A DNA stretch of 64,000 bases from JADJXV01 sp046328995. Its GTDB lineage: Bacteria > Bacteroidota > Ignavibacteria > Kapaibacteriales > UBA961. The notes beneath the pieces are model-generated. The model was not told the origin of the DNA. It searched no databases and saw nothing but the letters and a program-made list of their open reading frames with translations. Below, piece after piece: positions 27,476 through 37,700 of the stretch (within the stretch, counting starts at the first letter, position 1; every line of letters starts with the position of its first letter). The stretch covers positions 1 through 64,000 of the forward strand of contig JAXLVN010000005.1 of the NCBI GenBank assembly GCA_046328995.1, read 5' to 3'. The position numbers and the translations under genes are program-made.

Positions 27476-30158
27476 TTATAACAACCACTTTTGTAGTAAG
27501 CATTTCCTTATCCGTCCGCAACCTAAGTATATACACACCTGTTCCGAGCCCGCTCAAGTCGCTTGAAAGGGTATATTTTCCTGCATCTTTCGCTAGATTG
27601 GTAATAATTGACTGCGCGAGTTGACCGGTAAGTGTGAAGAGTTCGAGTGTGACGGTCATGGGTTCTACGAGTCCGTACTGTATCTGGAGAATTTTCTCAA
27701 CAGGATTCGGCTTAGCGGAAAGGGAGATACTACTTTTGGACGTAACGATAGAGAATTCGGCATCCGAGATGTCTTCTTGTAATAAAGGAATACCTACATC
27801 CCAAATCTTTGTTGTCCAATCTCCGCCTACGGTGGCTATTTTGCTCCCATCAGGGCTATAAGCCAAATCTCTGATACTATAATTATGTCCCACTAAAGTG
27901 CGGAGTAGAGAGTAACTATTTGCATCCCATATCTTTACAGTTGCATTTCCAAGATCGTCCATCGTACCGCACGCAGTTGCTATTTTGCTTCCATCCGGGC
28001 TATAGGAAATACTGTAAATATAACCGAGATGCGCAATAAAAGACCCGAGCTGCGAGCCGGTGTTTGCATCCCAAATTTTAACAATTCTGTCTAAACCGGT
28101 AGTTGCTATTCTACTTCCGTCCGGACTAAAGGCAATATCCATTAGCTTGTCCTTGTGTCCTTGTAGGGTCATAACTATTTCACCTGTAAGAGCATCCCAT
28201 ATTTTTGCTGTACTATCAAAACTCGCCGAAGCAATTCGACTCCCGTCCGGACTATAGACCACTGCACGAACTTGATTTGTATGATTTTGTAATGTACGAA
28301 GTAAGCGGCTTGTATTGGCATCCCATATTTTTATCGTATTATCTTTGCTCCCGGTACATACTGTACTCCCATCAGGACTAAAGGCAACTGACCAAATCAT
28401 AGCCGTGTGTCCTTGTAAACTGTAGATAATAGAGCCGGTAGTTACATCCCATATTAAAGCATCGTTCGATCCACCGTAAGTAGCGATCCTGCCTCCATCC
28501 GGACTGTAGGCAATATCATAGATATAACTTTGGGGGTATAATACTCCTGTTCTCGTCAACGTAAACATATCTTGGATAACGACGGCCGCATCTGATACAT
28601 ACGCTATGTTTTCACCATTCGGGCTAAAAGCGACCGCTTGTCTGTCCGATTGAGTACCGGCAATAGTTCGAACACTATCTATCGGTACTTCACCGGGATT
28701 TTGGCGTACTCGCACCAAGCATTGATTACTCGGTACCGGTGGAATAGTATCCCATGAATATTTCAAGCCCGATGCTTGCTTTGTAATCTGCGACCAAGAA
28801 ATTCCTCCATCTATGCTGTATTCTAACGCTACAGAATTATACGGCGAAAGCCCCGACCAGGTGATTTCCTCCTTCTGCCCGAGCTGATATGCTTCTCCTC
28901 CGTTCGGATGGATGAGCTTCAGTTGCGAAGATGCTGATATCTTGCCCGGGTAGCCGCCATAACAGCTGAAAGAACCGGGACATCGGTCAGTTTCTATTAT
29001 AAAGCTTGCGTATGTTAAGCCTGAGTCGCCGGGTGCAAATCGAAGGGTAATCGATTTGCTTGTATTCTTAGGGATTATGAATGGAAATGTAGTATTGACG
29101 ATGGAGAATTCGGCAGACCCGGCCAACCGTTTAATATCGGTGATAGTAAAATCGGCATCCTTTACCGTAAGTGTAATTGTCGTATCGTGCTTAATAGATG
29201 GTGGTCTTTTTCCGAAACCAATAAAGCCGGGATGAACTGTTAGTGAGGCGAATGCACTGGTAGGGGAGGGGGTATCAATGTAGGAGGATGTTGACTGCCA
29301 CAGTAATTCTGTTCTTATACCATATTCTCTTTCGCAAGTGATGTCGCTTGTCCAGGTGATTTCACCGCGAGTAACGGGTATATACTCTTGCATGATTTTA
29401 CGATACACGATTTCTGCTTGCTGTTTTGTGGTGATATTTTCAAACCATTGCCCACCTGTTTGTGTAGCAAGCTCTTTAAGAATATAGGGGCAGGACAAGC
29501 CGAGTGTGATGATATGAATCGTACATTGTTGTCTCTTAGCTTCTTCAATAACTACCGAAGTATTGAGTCCTAATTTAGGCAATCCATCTGTAAGTACGAT
29601 GATGACCCTCTTGAACTTACCACGCTTTGATACTTCTAATGATCCGGCTGGAGGCAGAAGCATACCAACATCGAAATTTTTCCCACCATTATTGGCTGAC
29701 AATGATTCTACGGCTTGTGACAAACGATCAGGATCAGTCGTAAATTCTTGAAGTAAATAACTGTTATTATCAAAACTAGTGAGAGCGCATTCTGAAATTC
29801 CAAACGGTAAATCCTGAATCCATGCCCTCGCCCCGGCTTGAGCAATTTCAAGAGGAGTACTACCTTCGGGACCAATTGGCTTGGTCTGAGAGATATCCAT
29901 CGTTAGCACCGCAGAGAGTGCAAGCGGAAGAGGTGGAGTTGGGAAATTCACACTCGTAATGACTCTCGGAGTACGATTTTCTGTCAAGGTAAGCTCGCCA
30001 GCTGATGGATATACCTGCTTCCAAGAAGAGTCTAATACATAGAACTCCGCCTTCATAGCAGGAAATCCGGAAGCATCAAGTTTGGAAATCGATACGAGTT
30101 GAGCATTAAGGTTTAAAACGCTCTCAAGACAGAGGAAGAGAATAATAAGATAGTTCAT
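27471..30158 (-). CDS. VWA/WD40/T9SS paralogue 2, short form without ASH/cohesin region (895 aa)
   Basis: Start at ATG 30158 (MNYLIILFLCLESVLNLNAQ signal peptide), not 22 codons upstream. VWA at ~80-260 has a degenerate MIDAS, DISQT instead of DxSxS, followed by an unusual IGPEGSTPLEIAQ insert. ASH-like domain ~300-400; Kre9-like GGEAYQLGQ..ITWSG domain ~405-485; seven WD40 blades ~490-800 (FSPDGSRIATTGLDRIVKIWD type; one blade carries a TMDDLGN insertion). The chain then jumps straight to the T9SS sorting domain (KPNPVEKILQIQYGL...VYILRLRTDKEML). The ASH and cohesin-like domains present after the propeller in its siblings are absent. Probably a surface-attached or secreted protein-binding platform. 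Confidence 0.88.
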   Translation of the reverse strand: MNYLIILFLCLESVLNLNAQLVSISKLDASGFPAMKAEFYVLDSSWKQVYPSAGELTLTENRTPRVITSVNFPTPPLPLALSAVLTMDISQTKPIGPEGSTPLEIAQAGARAWIQDLPFGISECALTSFDNNSYLLQEFTTDPDRLSQAVESLSANNGGKNFDVGMLLPPAGSLEVSKRGKFKRVIIVLTDGLPKLGLNTSVVIEEAKRQQCTIHIITLGLSCPYILKELATQTGGQWFENITTKQQAEIVYRKIMQEYIPVTRGEITWTSDITCEREYGIRTELLWQSTSSYIDTPSPTSAFASLTVHPGFIGFGKRPPSIKHDTTITLTVKDADFTITDIKRLAGSAEFSIVNTTFPFIIPKNTSKSITLRFAPGDSGLTYASFIIETDRCPGSFSCYGGYPGKISASSQLKLIHPNGGEAYQLGQKEEITWSGLSPYNSVALEYSIDGGISWSQITKQASGLKYSWDTIPPVPSNQCLVRVRQNPGEVPIDSVRTIAGTQSDRQAVAFSPNGENIAYVSDAAVVIQDMFTLTRTGVLYPQSYIYDIAYSPDGGRIATYGGSNDALIWDVTTGSIIYSLQGHTAMIWSVAFSPDGSTVCTGSKDNTIKIWDANTSRLLRTLQNHTNQVRAVVYSPDGSRIASASFDSTAKIWDALTGEIVMTLQGHKDKLMDIAFSPDGSRIATTGLDRIVKIWDANTGSQLGSFIAHLGYIYSISYSPDGSKIATACGTMDDLGNATVKIWDANSYSLLRTLVGHNYSIRDLAYSPDGSKIATVGGDWTTKIWDVGIPLLQEDISDAEFSIVTSKSSISLSAKPNPVEKILQIQYGLVEPMTVTLELFTLTGQLAQSIITNLAKDAGKYTLSSDLSGLGTGVYILRLRTDKEMLTTKVVVIK

Positions 30159-30206
30159 ATCATGAAGTTGAATGAGTGAATGAGAGTAGTTGTTTTTTCT
30201 CTCTTC

Positions 30207-30395
30207 CCGAGCCCCTCGCTTCATGGCGAGCGGCCCTAGGTGTGTCCTCCCGAGAGTATCGCTTCCGAGCGATGCCCTCGGGTTTTGGGTCTCCGCCTGA
30301 GAGTATCACTTCTTAGTGATGCTCTCAGTGGTTGGCTGCGTAGCGTGTGCTTCTAATGTTCCATTGAGAGCATCACTAAGAAGTGATACTCTCAG
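30207..30395. repeat. Palindromic repeat cluster, spacer 2 (A, B and inverted B)
   Basis: A CCGAGCCCCTCGC hairpin starts near 30207; the A palindrome is at 30250-30281. The B palindrome is at 30297-30328 (arms CTGAGAGTATCACT and AGTGATGCTCTCAG, loop TCTT). An inverted B copy is at 30364-30395. The B pair bounds a 35-bp centre, giving a ~99-bp MITE-like unit. The inverted B lies ~9 bp past the stop of the downstream-transcribed paralogue at 30404, so in its mRNA it would be a 3'-UTR hairpin. Confidence 0.88.
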
Positions 30396-30403
30396 CAGGA
30401 CGG

Positions 30404-33400
30404 CTATTTCACCACATCCACTCTCGTCGTCAGCATCTCCTTATTCGTCCGCATTCGTAGCATATAGACTCCATTTCCCAATACACTCAGGTCGCTTGTA
30501 AGTGTATATTGTCCTCCAGCTTGCGATTGATTGTTGAGAATTGTCTGCACGACTTGTCCGGTCATGGTGAGGAGTTCTAATGTCACCGTCAATGGCTCAC
30601 GCAGACCGTAGTGTATTTGGAGATTATCCTGCGCAGGATTCGGGCGAGTGGAAAGGGAAGTGCTGTTTTTGGCGGGTATAAAGAGCCGAACGCCGCCATC
30701 TTCGCAGATATTGGCAAGTCGCACGTCGCCGTTCTGCGTTTGAATATTGGTCGTCACCCAGCCGTCGGTCCAGCGGAATTCATCAATGATGATCGAGGAG
30801 TGATCGGTTGCGCCGAGCGTGAGGATACACGGAATCGATACTAAGGTGTCATTGCTTGGATTATAGATGCCCGTGAATTCCATCGAACAGCTATCGTCGG
30901 TGCCTCGACACGGAAGACCGGAGAGCTGATGGAGAATGGACCTGTTGTAATGCAGACGCGCTTTCCAGGTCGTAGGAGCATCCGGTAGATACATCTTGGC
31001 TTGTTTTTCCAGCAGCACCCGCACCGCTACCTCTTCACCGGCATTGGCGACTATATCCTTCGCTACCACTACCGAAAGAATGGTGTCGGCTGTGTTGATG
31101 CATTTTACTCCAATACCCGATACCGTGGTGTATGCCGTGTCTTTGTCTGCCACCCAACGCACTTCTCCCGAATAGACACCCATCGTTGCGGGCAGAAAAT
31201 CAAGTGGAATTCTACTACTTGAGTCAGGGAGGAGTTCACGGAAAACAAATGGTATGGAAAAAGAATTGCCTGTATTGGTAACCCATTCCGCACGAAGAAG
31301 TTGCAGTGTGTCGCTGCCGTCGTTGGAGATAGTGGCATTCATCGTCTTTGTCTGTTGGATACAGGACGTATCAAAGAGTATATCCGCCGGTGCAGCAAGG
31401 GAGGATTGATTGATTGCTTCGCCAAACAACTGAACGATAGCCGGGCTGCCCGGACCATCAAACTCAAAAGCCAGACTTCCATTGGACCGACCGATTTCCT
31501 TCGGGTGGAATTGTATATCGACAAAAGCAGTGTCACCGGGATTGAGCGTGAAGGAAGTGCTCCCACTGCCTGTGCTGAAATCAGTGGTATTCGGTCCTGC
31601 CTGACGCATTGATGTAATCGTCAGCGGCACCTGACCACTATTTTTTATCGTAGCTGCCCGGAGAGAATCTTTCGTCGTGTTGACGAGAATTTTTCCAAAA
31701 TTAATGACAGTGCCAAGAACATCTACACTCGGTATTACTCCTTCACCAACAATAGTTTTCTGAATAGTCTCCGCCTGCGTGACGATGCGTATTGTGGCGG
31801 AATGAATTCCACGCCTCCGTGGCATAAATCTGAACTCTGTCACCGTCGGTGTATTCGGTGCCAGCGTATAGACCGGTACGCCCGAAACGAGACCAAAGGA
31901 AGACGCATCGGGTCCGGTAAAGTATATTGAGTCAATTCGACAGGGGAAAGGTCCGGGATTGGTGATAAACGAGGCCACTGATGAGTCTTTGGACGAACCC
32001 ACCAGGCACTGCCGCACATCAATATTCTGCGATGATACCTTGGGAACAACAATTGTGAAGACGGCATCCGAAGTGTCAATCTGAACCGGTATATTATCGA
32101 CGAACCATAGCGCAGCCGTGTGATCCTTGCTTGCTGTGGCGACTCTCGTGCCGTCCGGACTCCATACTGCCTCATAGACCCATGAAGTCTGACCAACAAG
32201 TGTGTACAGACGTTCACCGGTCACAGCATCCCAGATAATGGTCGTGTTATCAAAACCGGTGGACGCGATTTTTGTGCCGTCCGGACTCCAGGTCACACTG
32301 TGCACATAATCAGAATGACCGATAAGTGTCAGAAGCTGTTGCCCGGTAGTAATATCATACACAATCACTTGTTTATCGTATCCTCCGGCTGCGATTTTCG
32401 TGCCGTCCGGGCTCCAATTCACCGACTTAATCACATCCCTCTGACCGAAAAATTTGAGCTTGATGAGAGCGCTCGCTGTATCCCATATGACAAGCGTCGC
32501 ATCTCTACCGGCGGTGGCTATCATCGAACCGTCCGGGCTCCAGCTAATGGTCGTAAGTTCACCGGTATGATCAACTAATGCCGTCAGCTGCACGCCCGTG
32601 GCCACCTCCCAGACAAATGCTTTGGTGTCAAAGCCAGCTGTCGCAATTTTGCTGCCGTCCGGACTCCAGCGCGCCATGATCACATCCTTGGAATGCGATC
32701 CCATGGTGAAGAGTTTTGAGCCGGTAGTTGCATTCCAGGCAATTGCCGTCATATCCTTGCTTGCCGTGGCGATACTTTTTCCATCCGGACTCCAGCTCAC
32801 ATCCCATATTGTATTTGTATGTCCCGAGAGTGTAAGGAGTTTGACTCCTGTTACCGCATTCCAGACGATAGCCGTGCGATCGTCACCGGCGGTGACAATT
32901 TTTGTTCCGTCCGGACTCCACACTGCAGCCCTGATCGGTCCGCCGTGACCGGTAAGAGTCACCAGCTTGGTTCCAAAAGAGGGATCCCAGATGATGGCTG
33001 TGTTGTCATCACTCACGGTGATTAATTTTGACCCATCCGGACTCCATGCCACCGAATAGACATCACTCGTATGTTCGGCAAGGGAGAATTGACGTTGCCC
33101 CGGTTCGCCGCCACTCGCCCAGCGCTGCCGGACCCGCACCTTGCACTGCGTACTCGGCGTATTCGGGATATTCTGCCACCGGTATTGCAGCCGGCTTGCA
33201 TTCTGCGTGATCGGCGTCCATGTCCTGCCGGTATCAATGCTGTAGTCGAGTCCGACGGACTCCGTCTGCGCGACTCCTGCCCAAGTAATCATCGTATCAC
33301 TGCCTACTGTATAGACTTCACCGCCATTGGGCTTCAGGAGCCGGAGCGTCTGCACCAACGGGAATTCTTTGAAGCCACCGCGAGCGCTTAAAAAGGCAGA

Positions 33401-34564
33401 ACAGGAATTCGATTCAATTTCAAAGCTCGCGTATTTCATCACTGAGTCCGTCGGCAGAAAACGCAGGGTAATAGTCTTGGTGGTATTCTTGGGAATTGTC
33501 AGAGGGAAAGTCGTATTGACCACCGAAAAGTCCGGTGACCCTACGCCGCGCCTGATCGCCGTAACGACATAATCAGCATTGCGGGCAAGGAGAGTAATCG
33601 TTCGATTCACAGCCGTCGCCGGCTTCTGCGCTCCAAATGATACAAAGGACGGACTCACAAGGAGTGACGTCACCGCGCTCGCCGGAGGGATATAGCCGGC
33701 CTGTGCGGTCGTCGCCCGCCAGGTAACTTCGACGATTCGGGTGTCGGGTGAACAGGGAGCAGTACTCGTCCAAGAGACTTCACAGGGAGTGCCATTCTGC
33801 GCTATGTCTAAAATTCTCCTATAGATACTCTCGGCATCCTGAACAGAATTCACATTCTCGACATAGAGACCACCCGTCTGTGCGGCAATATTCTTGAGAA
33901 TCGGTGGAGCGGGCATGCCGACCGTGATGCAGTAGATACTGCAATTCTGACGCCGCGCCTCGGCGACAATAGCACTTTCATTGCCGGCACCCTGACCGTC
34001 GGTCAAGAGAACAATTACTCGTTGATGCTTACCCTTGCTGCTTATCAGGAGTCCGCCTGCCTGCGGAGAGACAAGCGCTTTGTCATAGTCCGTGCCACCC
34101 GATGGCGTGAGCGCAGAGACAGCATTCAGCAGCTTGGTACGGTCGGTGGTAAAGTCTTGATTGAGGTAATTATAATTATTAAAACTCGTTACCGCACACT
34201 CACTTGCTCCGAGAGGGAGAGAGGTAATCCATGCATTGGCGGCTGCTTTGGCGATGTCAAGGTTGGTAGGATTGCTGCCGTAGCCCATCGATACGCTGAG
34301 GTCAAACACCAATACCGACGACAGTGCCTTCGGAGGGAGCACCGGCGGACATGTTACGGCGGTGATCGTACGCGGAGTGCCATCTTCGGTGAGGGTAAGT
34401 TCATTGATAGCAGGACGTTGCTGCTTGCCTGACGCATCGAATGCATAGAGTTTCACCTTCATCACCGGAAATGAAGCCGCATCTATGGAAAAAAGGGACA
34501 ACGATTGCGCCCGTAAAGAGTGAATGCTCACGAGGAGCAGTAGAAACAGTATGATACGATTCAT
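30404..34564 (-). CDS. VWA/WD40/ASH/cohesin-like/T9SS paralogue 3 (1,386 aa)
   Basis: Signal peptide MNRIILFLLLLVSIHSLRAQ. VWA ~78-265 with MIDAS DLSVS and VLLTDGQG. ASH-like ~300-400. Kre9-like LLKPNGGEVYTVGSDTMITW ~405-485. Eight WD40 blades ~490-835, all of the WSPDG type (e.g. WDVSWSPDGKSIATASKD), one more than paralogue 2. Three ASH domains ~840-1,175 (VINFGKILVNTTKDSLRAATI is a typical strand pair). Cohesin-like domain ~1,185-1,295 with the conserved Cys pair CRGTDDSC. T9SS type A sorting domain for the last ~85 residues (RPNPAQDNLQIHYGLREPL). Exported by Sec and then T9SS to the surface. VWA and propeller modules imply protein-protein binding. The partner is unknown. Confidence 0.9.
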   Translation of the reverse strand: MNRIILFLLLLVSIHSLRAQSLSLFSIDAASFPVMKVKLYAFDASGKQQRPAINELTLTEDGTPRTITAVTCPPVLPPKALSSVLVFDLSVSMGYGSNPTNLDIAKAAANAWITSLPLGASECAVTSFNNYNYLNQDFTTDRTKLLNAVSALTPSGGTDYDKALVSPQAGGLLISSKGKHQRVIVLLTDGQGAGNESAIVAEARRQNCSIYCITVGMPAPPILKNIAAQTGGLYVENVNSVQDAESIYRRILDIAQNGTPCEVSWTSTAPCSPDTRIVEVTWRATTAQAGYIPPASAVTSLLVSPSFVSFGAQKPATAVNRTITLLARNADYVVTAIRRGVGSPDFSVVNTTFPLTIPKNTTKTITLRFLPTDSVMKYASFEIESNSCSAFLSARGGFKEFPLVQTLRLLKPNGGEVYTVGSDTMITWAGVAQTESVGLDYSIDTGRTWTPITQNASRLQYRWQNIPNTPSTQCKVRVRQRWASGGEPGQRQFSLAEHTSDVYSVAWSPDGSKLITVSDDNTAIIWDPSFGTKLVTLTGHGGPIRAAVWSPDGTKIVTAGDDRTAIVWNAVTGVKLLTLSGHTNTIWDVSWSPDGKSIATASKDMTAIAWNATTGSKLFTMGSHSKDVIMARWSPDGSKIATAGFDTKAFVWEVATGVQLTALVDHTGELTTISWSPDGSMIATAGRDATLVIWDTASALIKLKFFGQRDVIKSVNWSPDGTKIAAGGYDKQVIVYDITTGQQLLTLIGHSDYVHSVTWSPDGTKIASTGFDNTTIIWDAVTGERLYTLVGQTSWVYEAVWSPDGTRVATASKDHTAALWFVDNIPVQIDTSDAVFTIVVPKVSSQNIDVRQCLVGSSKDSSVASFITNPGPFPCRIDSIYFTGPDASSFGLVSGVPVYTLAPNTPTVTEFRFMPRRRGIHSATIRIVTQAETIQKTIVGEGVIPSVDVLGTVINFGKILVNTTKDSLRAATIKNSGQVPLTITSMRQAGPNTTDFSTGSGSTSFTLNPGDTAFVDIQFHPKEIGRSNGSLAFEFDGPGSPAIVQLFGEAINQSSLAAPADILFDTSCIQQTKTMNATISNDGSDTLQLLRAEWVTNTGNSFSIPFVFRELLPDSSSRIPLDFLPATMGVYSGEVRWVADKDTAYTTVSGIGVKCINTADTILSVVVAKDIVANAGEEVAVRVLLEKQAKMYLPDAPTTWKARLHYNRSILHQLSGLPCRGTDDSCSMEFTGIYNPSNDTLVSIPCILTLGATDHSSIIIDEFRWTDGWVTTNIQTQNGDVRLANICEDGGVRLFIPAKNSTSLSTRPNPAQDNLQIHYGLREPLTVTLELLTMTGQVVQTILNNQSQAGGQYTLTSDLSVLGNGVYMLRMRTNKEMLTTRVDVVK

Positions 34565-34770
34565 AGTGCTAATTCAATGGTGTATAAGCCGTTATGCGTT
34601 CCGGTGGTGGTCGTGGTGCAGTGAATGTACCATCGTTGTGTGATGGGCATTCTCTCCCGTAGTGTGGGTGTGTTTGCGAAGTGATCTGTATGCACTCCGC
34701 CATGGTACCGGCACTACGCAATCTCAACCATGTCCGAAAACTATTTTTATACCGTAAATATACTAGTTTC

Positions 34771-37700
34771 TCATTTCACCACATCCACCCGTGTGGTCAA
34801 TATTTCTTTATTTGTCGTAAGCCGAAGCACATAGACGCCATTACCGAGCATACTCAGGTCTGCGGGAAGTGTGTATTGTCCCGCAGCCTGCACCTGATGA
34901 GAGATAATTGTCTTCACGACCTGCCCGGTGAGCGACATGAGCTCAATCGTGACGTCGAGTGGCTCGCGAAGTCCATAGTACATAAACAGGTTATCCTGTG
35001 CCGGATTCGGCCGTGTGGCGAGGGAAGTGTTGCTTTTTGAGGGAATAAATAATCGTACGCCGCCATCGGTACACACCCCTGTGAGGGTAATGCTTCCGTT
35101 CTGTGTGGCTACGTCAGTTATAATTGAACTATTCGTCCAGTAAAATGTATCAATGACAATCGTCGAATGATCGGTATTACCAAGCGTAGTAATGCAGGGA
35201 AGAGAGAGCAGTGTATCGGATTGAAGATGATAATTGCCTGTTAATTCTACGGTGCAACTGTCTGCAATTCCCGGACATAGATTACCTGGTTGCGGGATGA
35301 ACAGTATCGAAGAATTATACCGGAGGCGGGCATACCACTCTGTCGGCGCGCCGAGGATTTCCATGCCGGACTGCCTGCGCATCAGCAGTGAAAGCAGTAC
35401 CGCTTCGCCCGCCTGTGCAGTGATATTCTGCACTACAACCTCCGTCCGGGCCGTATCCCGGGCTACACCGGTTCCCCGTAGCTCGGTCGCATCACTCGAC
35501 GGGCAGGGCAGAATGACCGACCAGTTAAGATAACCTGTTGCCGGTCCATTAGAAATGGCATTATACCGTATGCGGGCACGCACCGTGTCCTCAGGAGCGA
35601 GTACACTGCCGGCAGGAGGAAACAATGCATCAAGGGTAAAGGGAGCCGCAAAACCGGTCGGAGATTCGATGACAATTGGACGCGTGTCTTTGTTCACGGC
35701 ATAGACATCCAGGAGCGTGGAAGAGCCGGCAGCGACCGAACCAAAATCGGCAAGTTGTTGGGATATAATCTTCGTACGTTGAATCATGCCCGTGACGTGA
35801 ATTTCAGTTTGCTCCGAGCAAATACTATCGGTCAGTGTGAGAATTTCATCGAATGGACCTTCCGGTACTCCACCCGGAAACCTGACCGGCAGCCGAAGAC
35901 TATCACCCGGAAACAGCGTGAGTGAAAGCGTTCCCGGCGAGAGGTTCACGGACGATACGCGTATCACATTCGGCAGTGTGCCGGTGGAAGAGAGTACAAT
36001 TGTCGTATCCTTTGATTCACTCGGACAGAGCACTCCTACATCCCACCGCTGCATTGATACCCTCATACCTGCACTGTCTTTTACAGCCGTAAGCGGCAGT
36101 ACAAGCACACTGTCAGAATCCGTGGAATTGCTGCGTATCTCTAGAAAAGCCACCGCAGTAACCGTTGTCTTGGGTTCGAAAATCACCGGCACTACTCCTT
36201 CACTGTCCGGAGGTACCAGCACATCTCCGGTAAATGGACTACCGAGCCGAAAGTCTGAAGCATTTGTACCCGTCAATCGCACCGAAGATACCCGGAGCGT
36301 ATCCTGTCCCGCGTTGGTTATTCTGAGAAGTTCACTTGCTGCCTGCTTGCATATAAGTCGTGGAAATTGAGGCGCTTGTGCCCGGATATGTGCGCCGTCC
36401 AATACACCTGTTCCAAACAACGTAAGAATTGCCGGGCTCCCCGGGCCATCAAAGTGAACAGCAATTCTGCCGCTCGTGCGACCGAGATCCTGCGGCAAGA
36501 AGCGCAGATCAAAAAACGCGGTGTCATTTGGTTGCAGGATAAAGCTGCCACCACCGGAGAGCGTACTGAAATCCCGGGTATTCGGTCCGAGATGCGTCGC
36601 GCCCGTAATTGTAAGCGGCACTGAGCCGACCGCACGTACACCGGCAATGTGAAGAGTATCTTTCGCGGTGCGGAGGGTCACTTTTCCAAAATCTATAAAA
36701 GAGCCGAGGACTTCGAGAACCGGTGTAATTCCTTCACCCTGAATAGTTTGGAAGACAGTATCAGACTGCGTAACGATGATAATTTGTGCCCTGTGGATGC
36801 CGGGTCGTGTCGGTATAAAGCGGTATTCCACCGCATGTGCGCCGGAGACCGGCACGGTAAAAGGAGGAATTCCCGAGGTCAGAACAAATGCTGCGGCATC
36901 AGGACCACGGAAGAATAGGGAGTCGATACGTACGGGATACGAACCGGTATTAGCAATACAATCTGTGATAAGGGAATCTTTATATTTTCCGACAACGCAT
37001 TGCAATAGGTCAATATCACGGCCGATGGCGCTCGGCGCTACAATCGAGAAAGTACGGTCACTTTGGTCTTCCTGCAAGAGTAGTCCGTCAGAGGAGAGTT
37101 TCACAAGCCAATAGTCTGAGGCGCCGTGATTACCGATTGCGTCCGCGTCTTTAGAGTCGGTCGTGCCGGTGAAGACGAATCCTTCGTCATTGGTCTGCTG
37201 CATTGACAGAGCAACGTCGCCTTTGCTGCCGCCATAGGTTTTCTGCCATTCGATGCTGCCTGTGCGTCCGAGTTTCAGTATCCAGGCGTCATTCCCGCCG
37301 CGATTTCCGGTGATATCACCATCATTGGAATAGGTATATCCGCACATCGCAAAGCCGCCATCGACGGTTGGGAGAATTGACGTCGCATAGTCGCTGCCGC
37401 TGCCGCCGAATGAGGACTGCCATTGAATCATTCCCACAGGACTGAGCTTGAGGAGCCATGCATCGGTGCTGCCTTGATTGACCGTCAGGTCGCCGTTTTT
37501 GGAGTCGGAGTAGCCCGCTACAATATAGCTGCTGTCTGCCAATTGCCGGATAGATTTCGCGTATTCATTGCCTGTACCGCCGTATGTCTTTTGCCATTCG
37601 AGTGTTCCGTACGATCGTATTTTGACTGCCCAGTAATCGTAGAGTCCGTGATTGGCAGTGATATCTCCATTTTGAGAGTAGGTGTGTCCGGCGAAGATAT

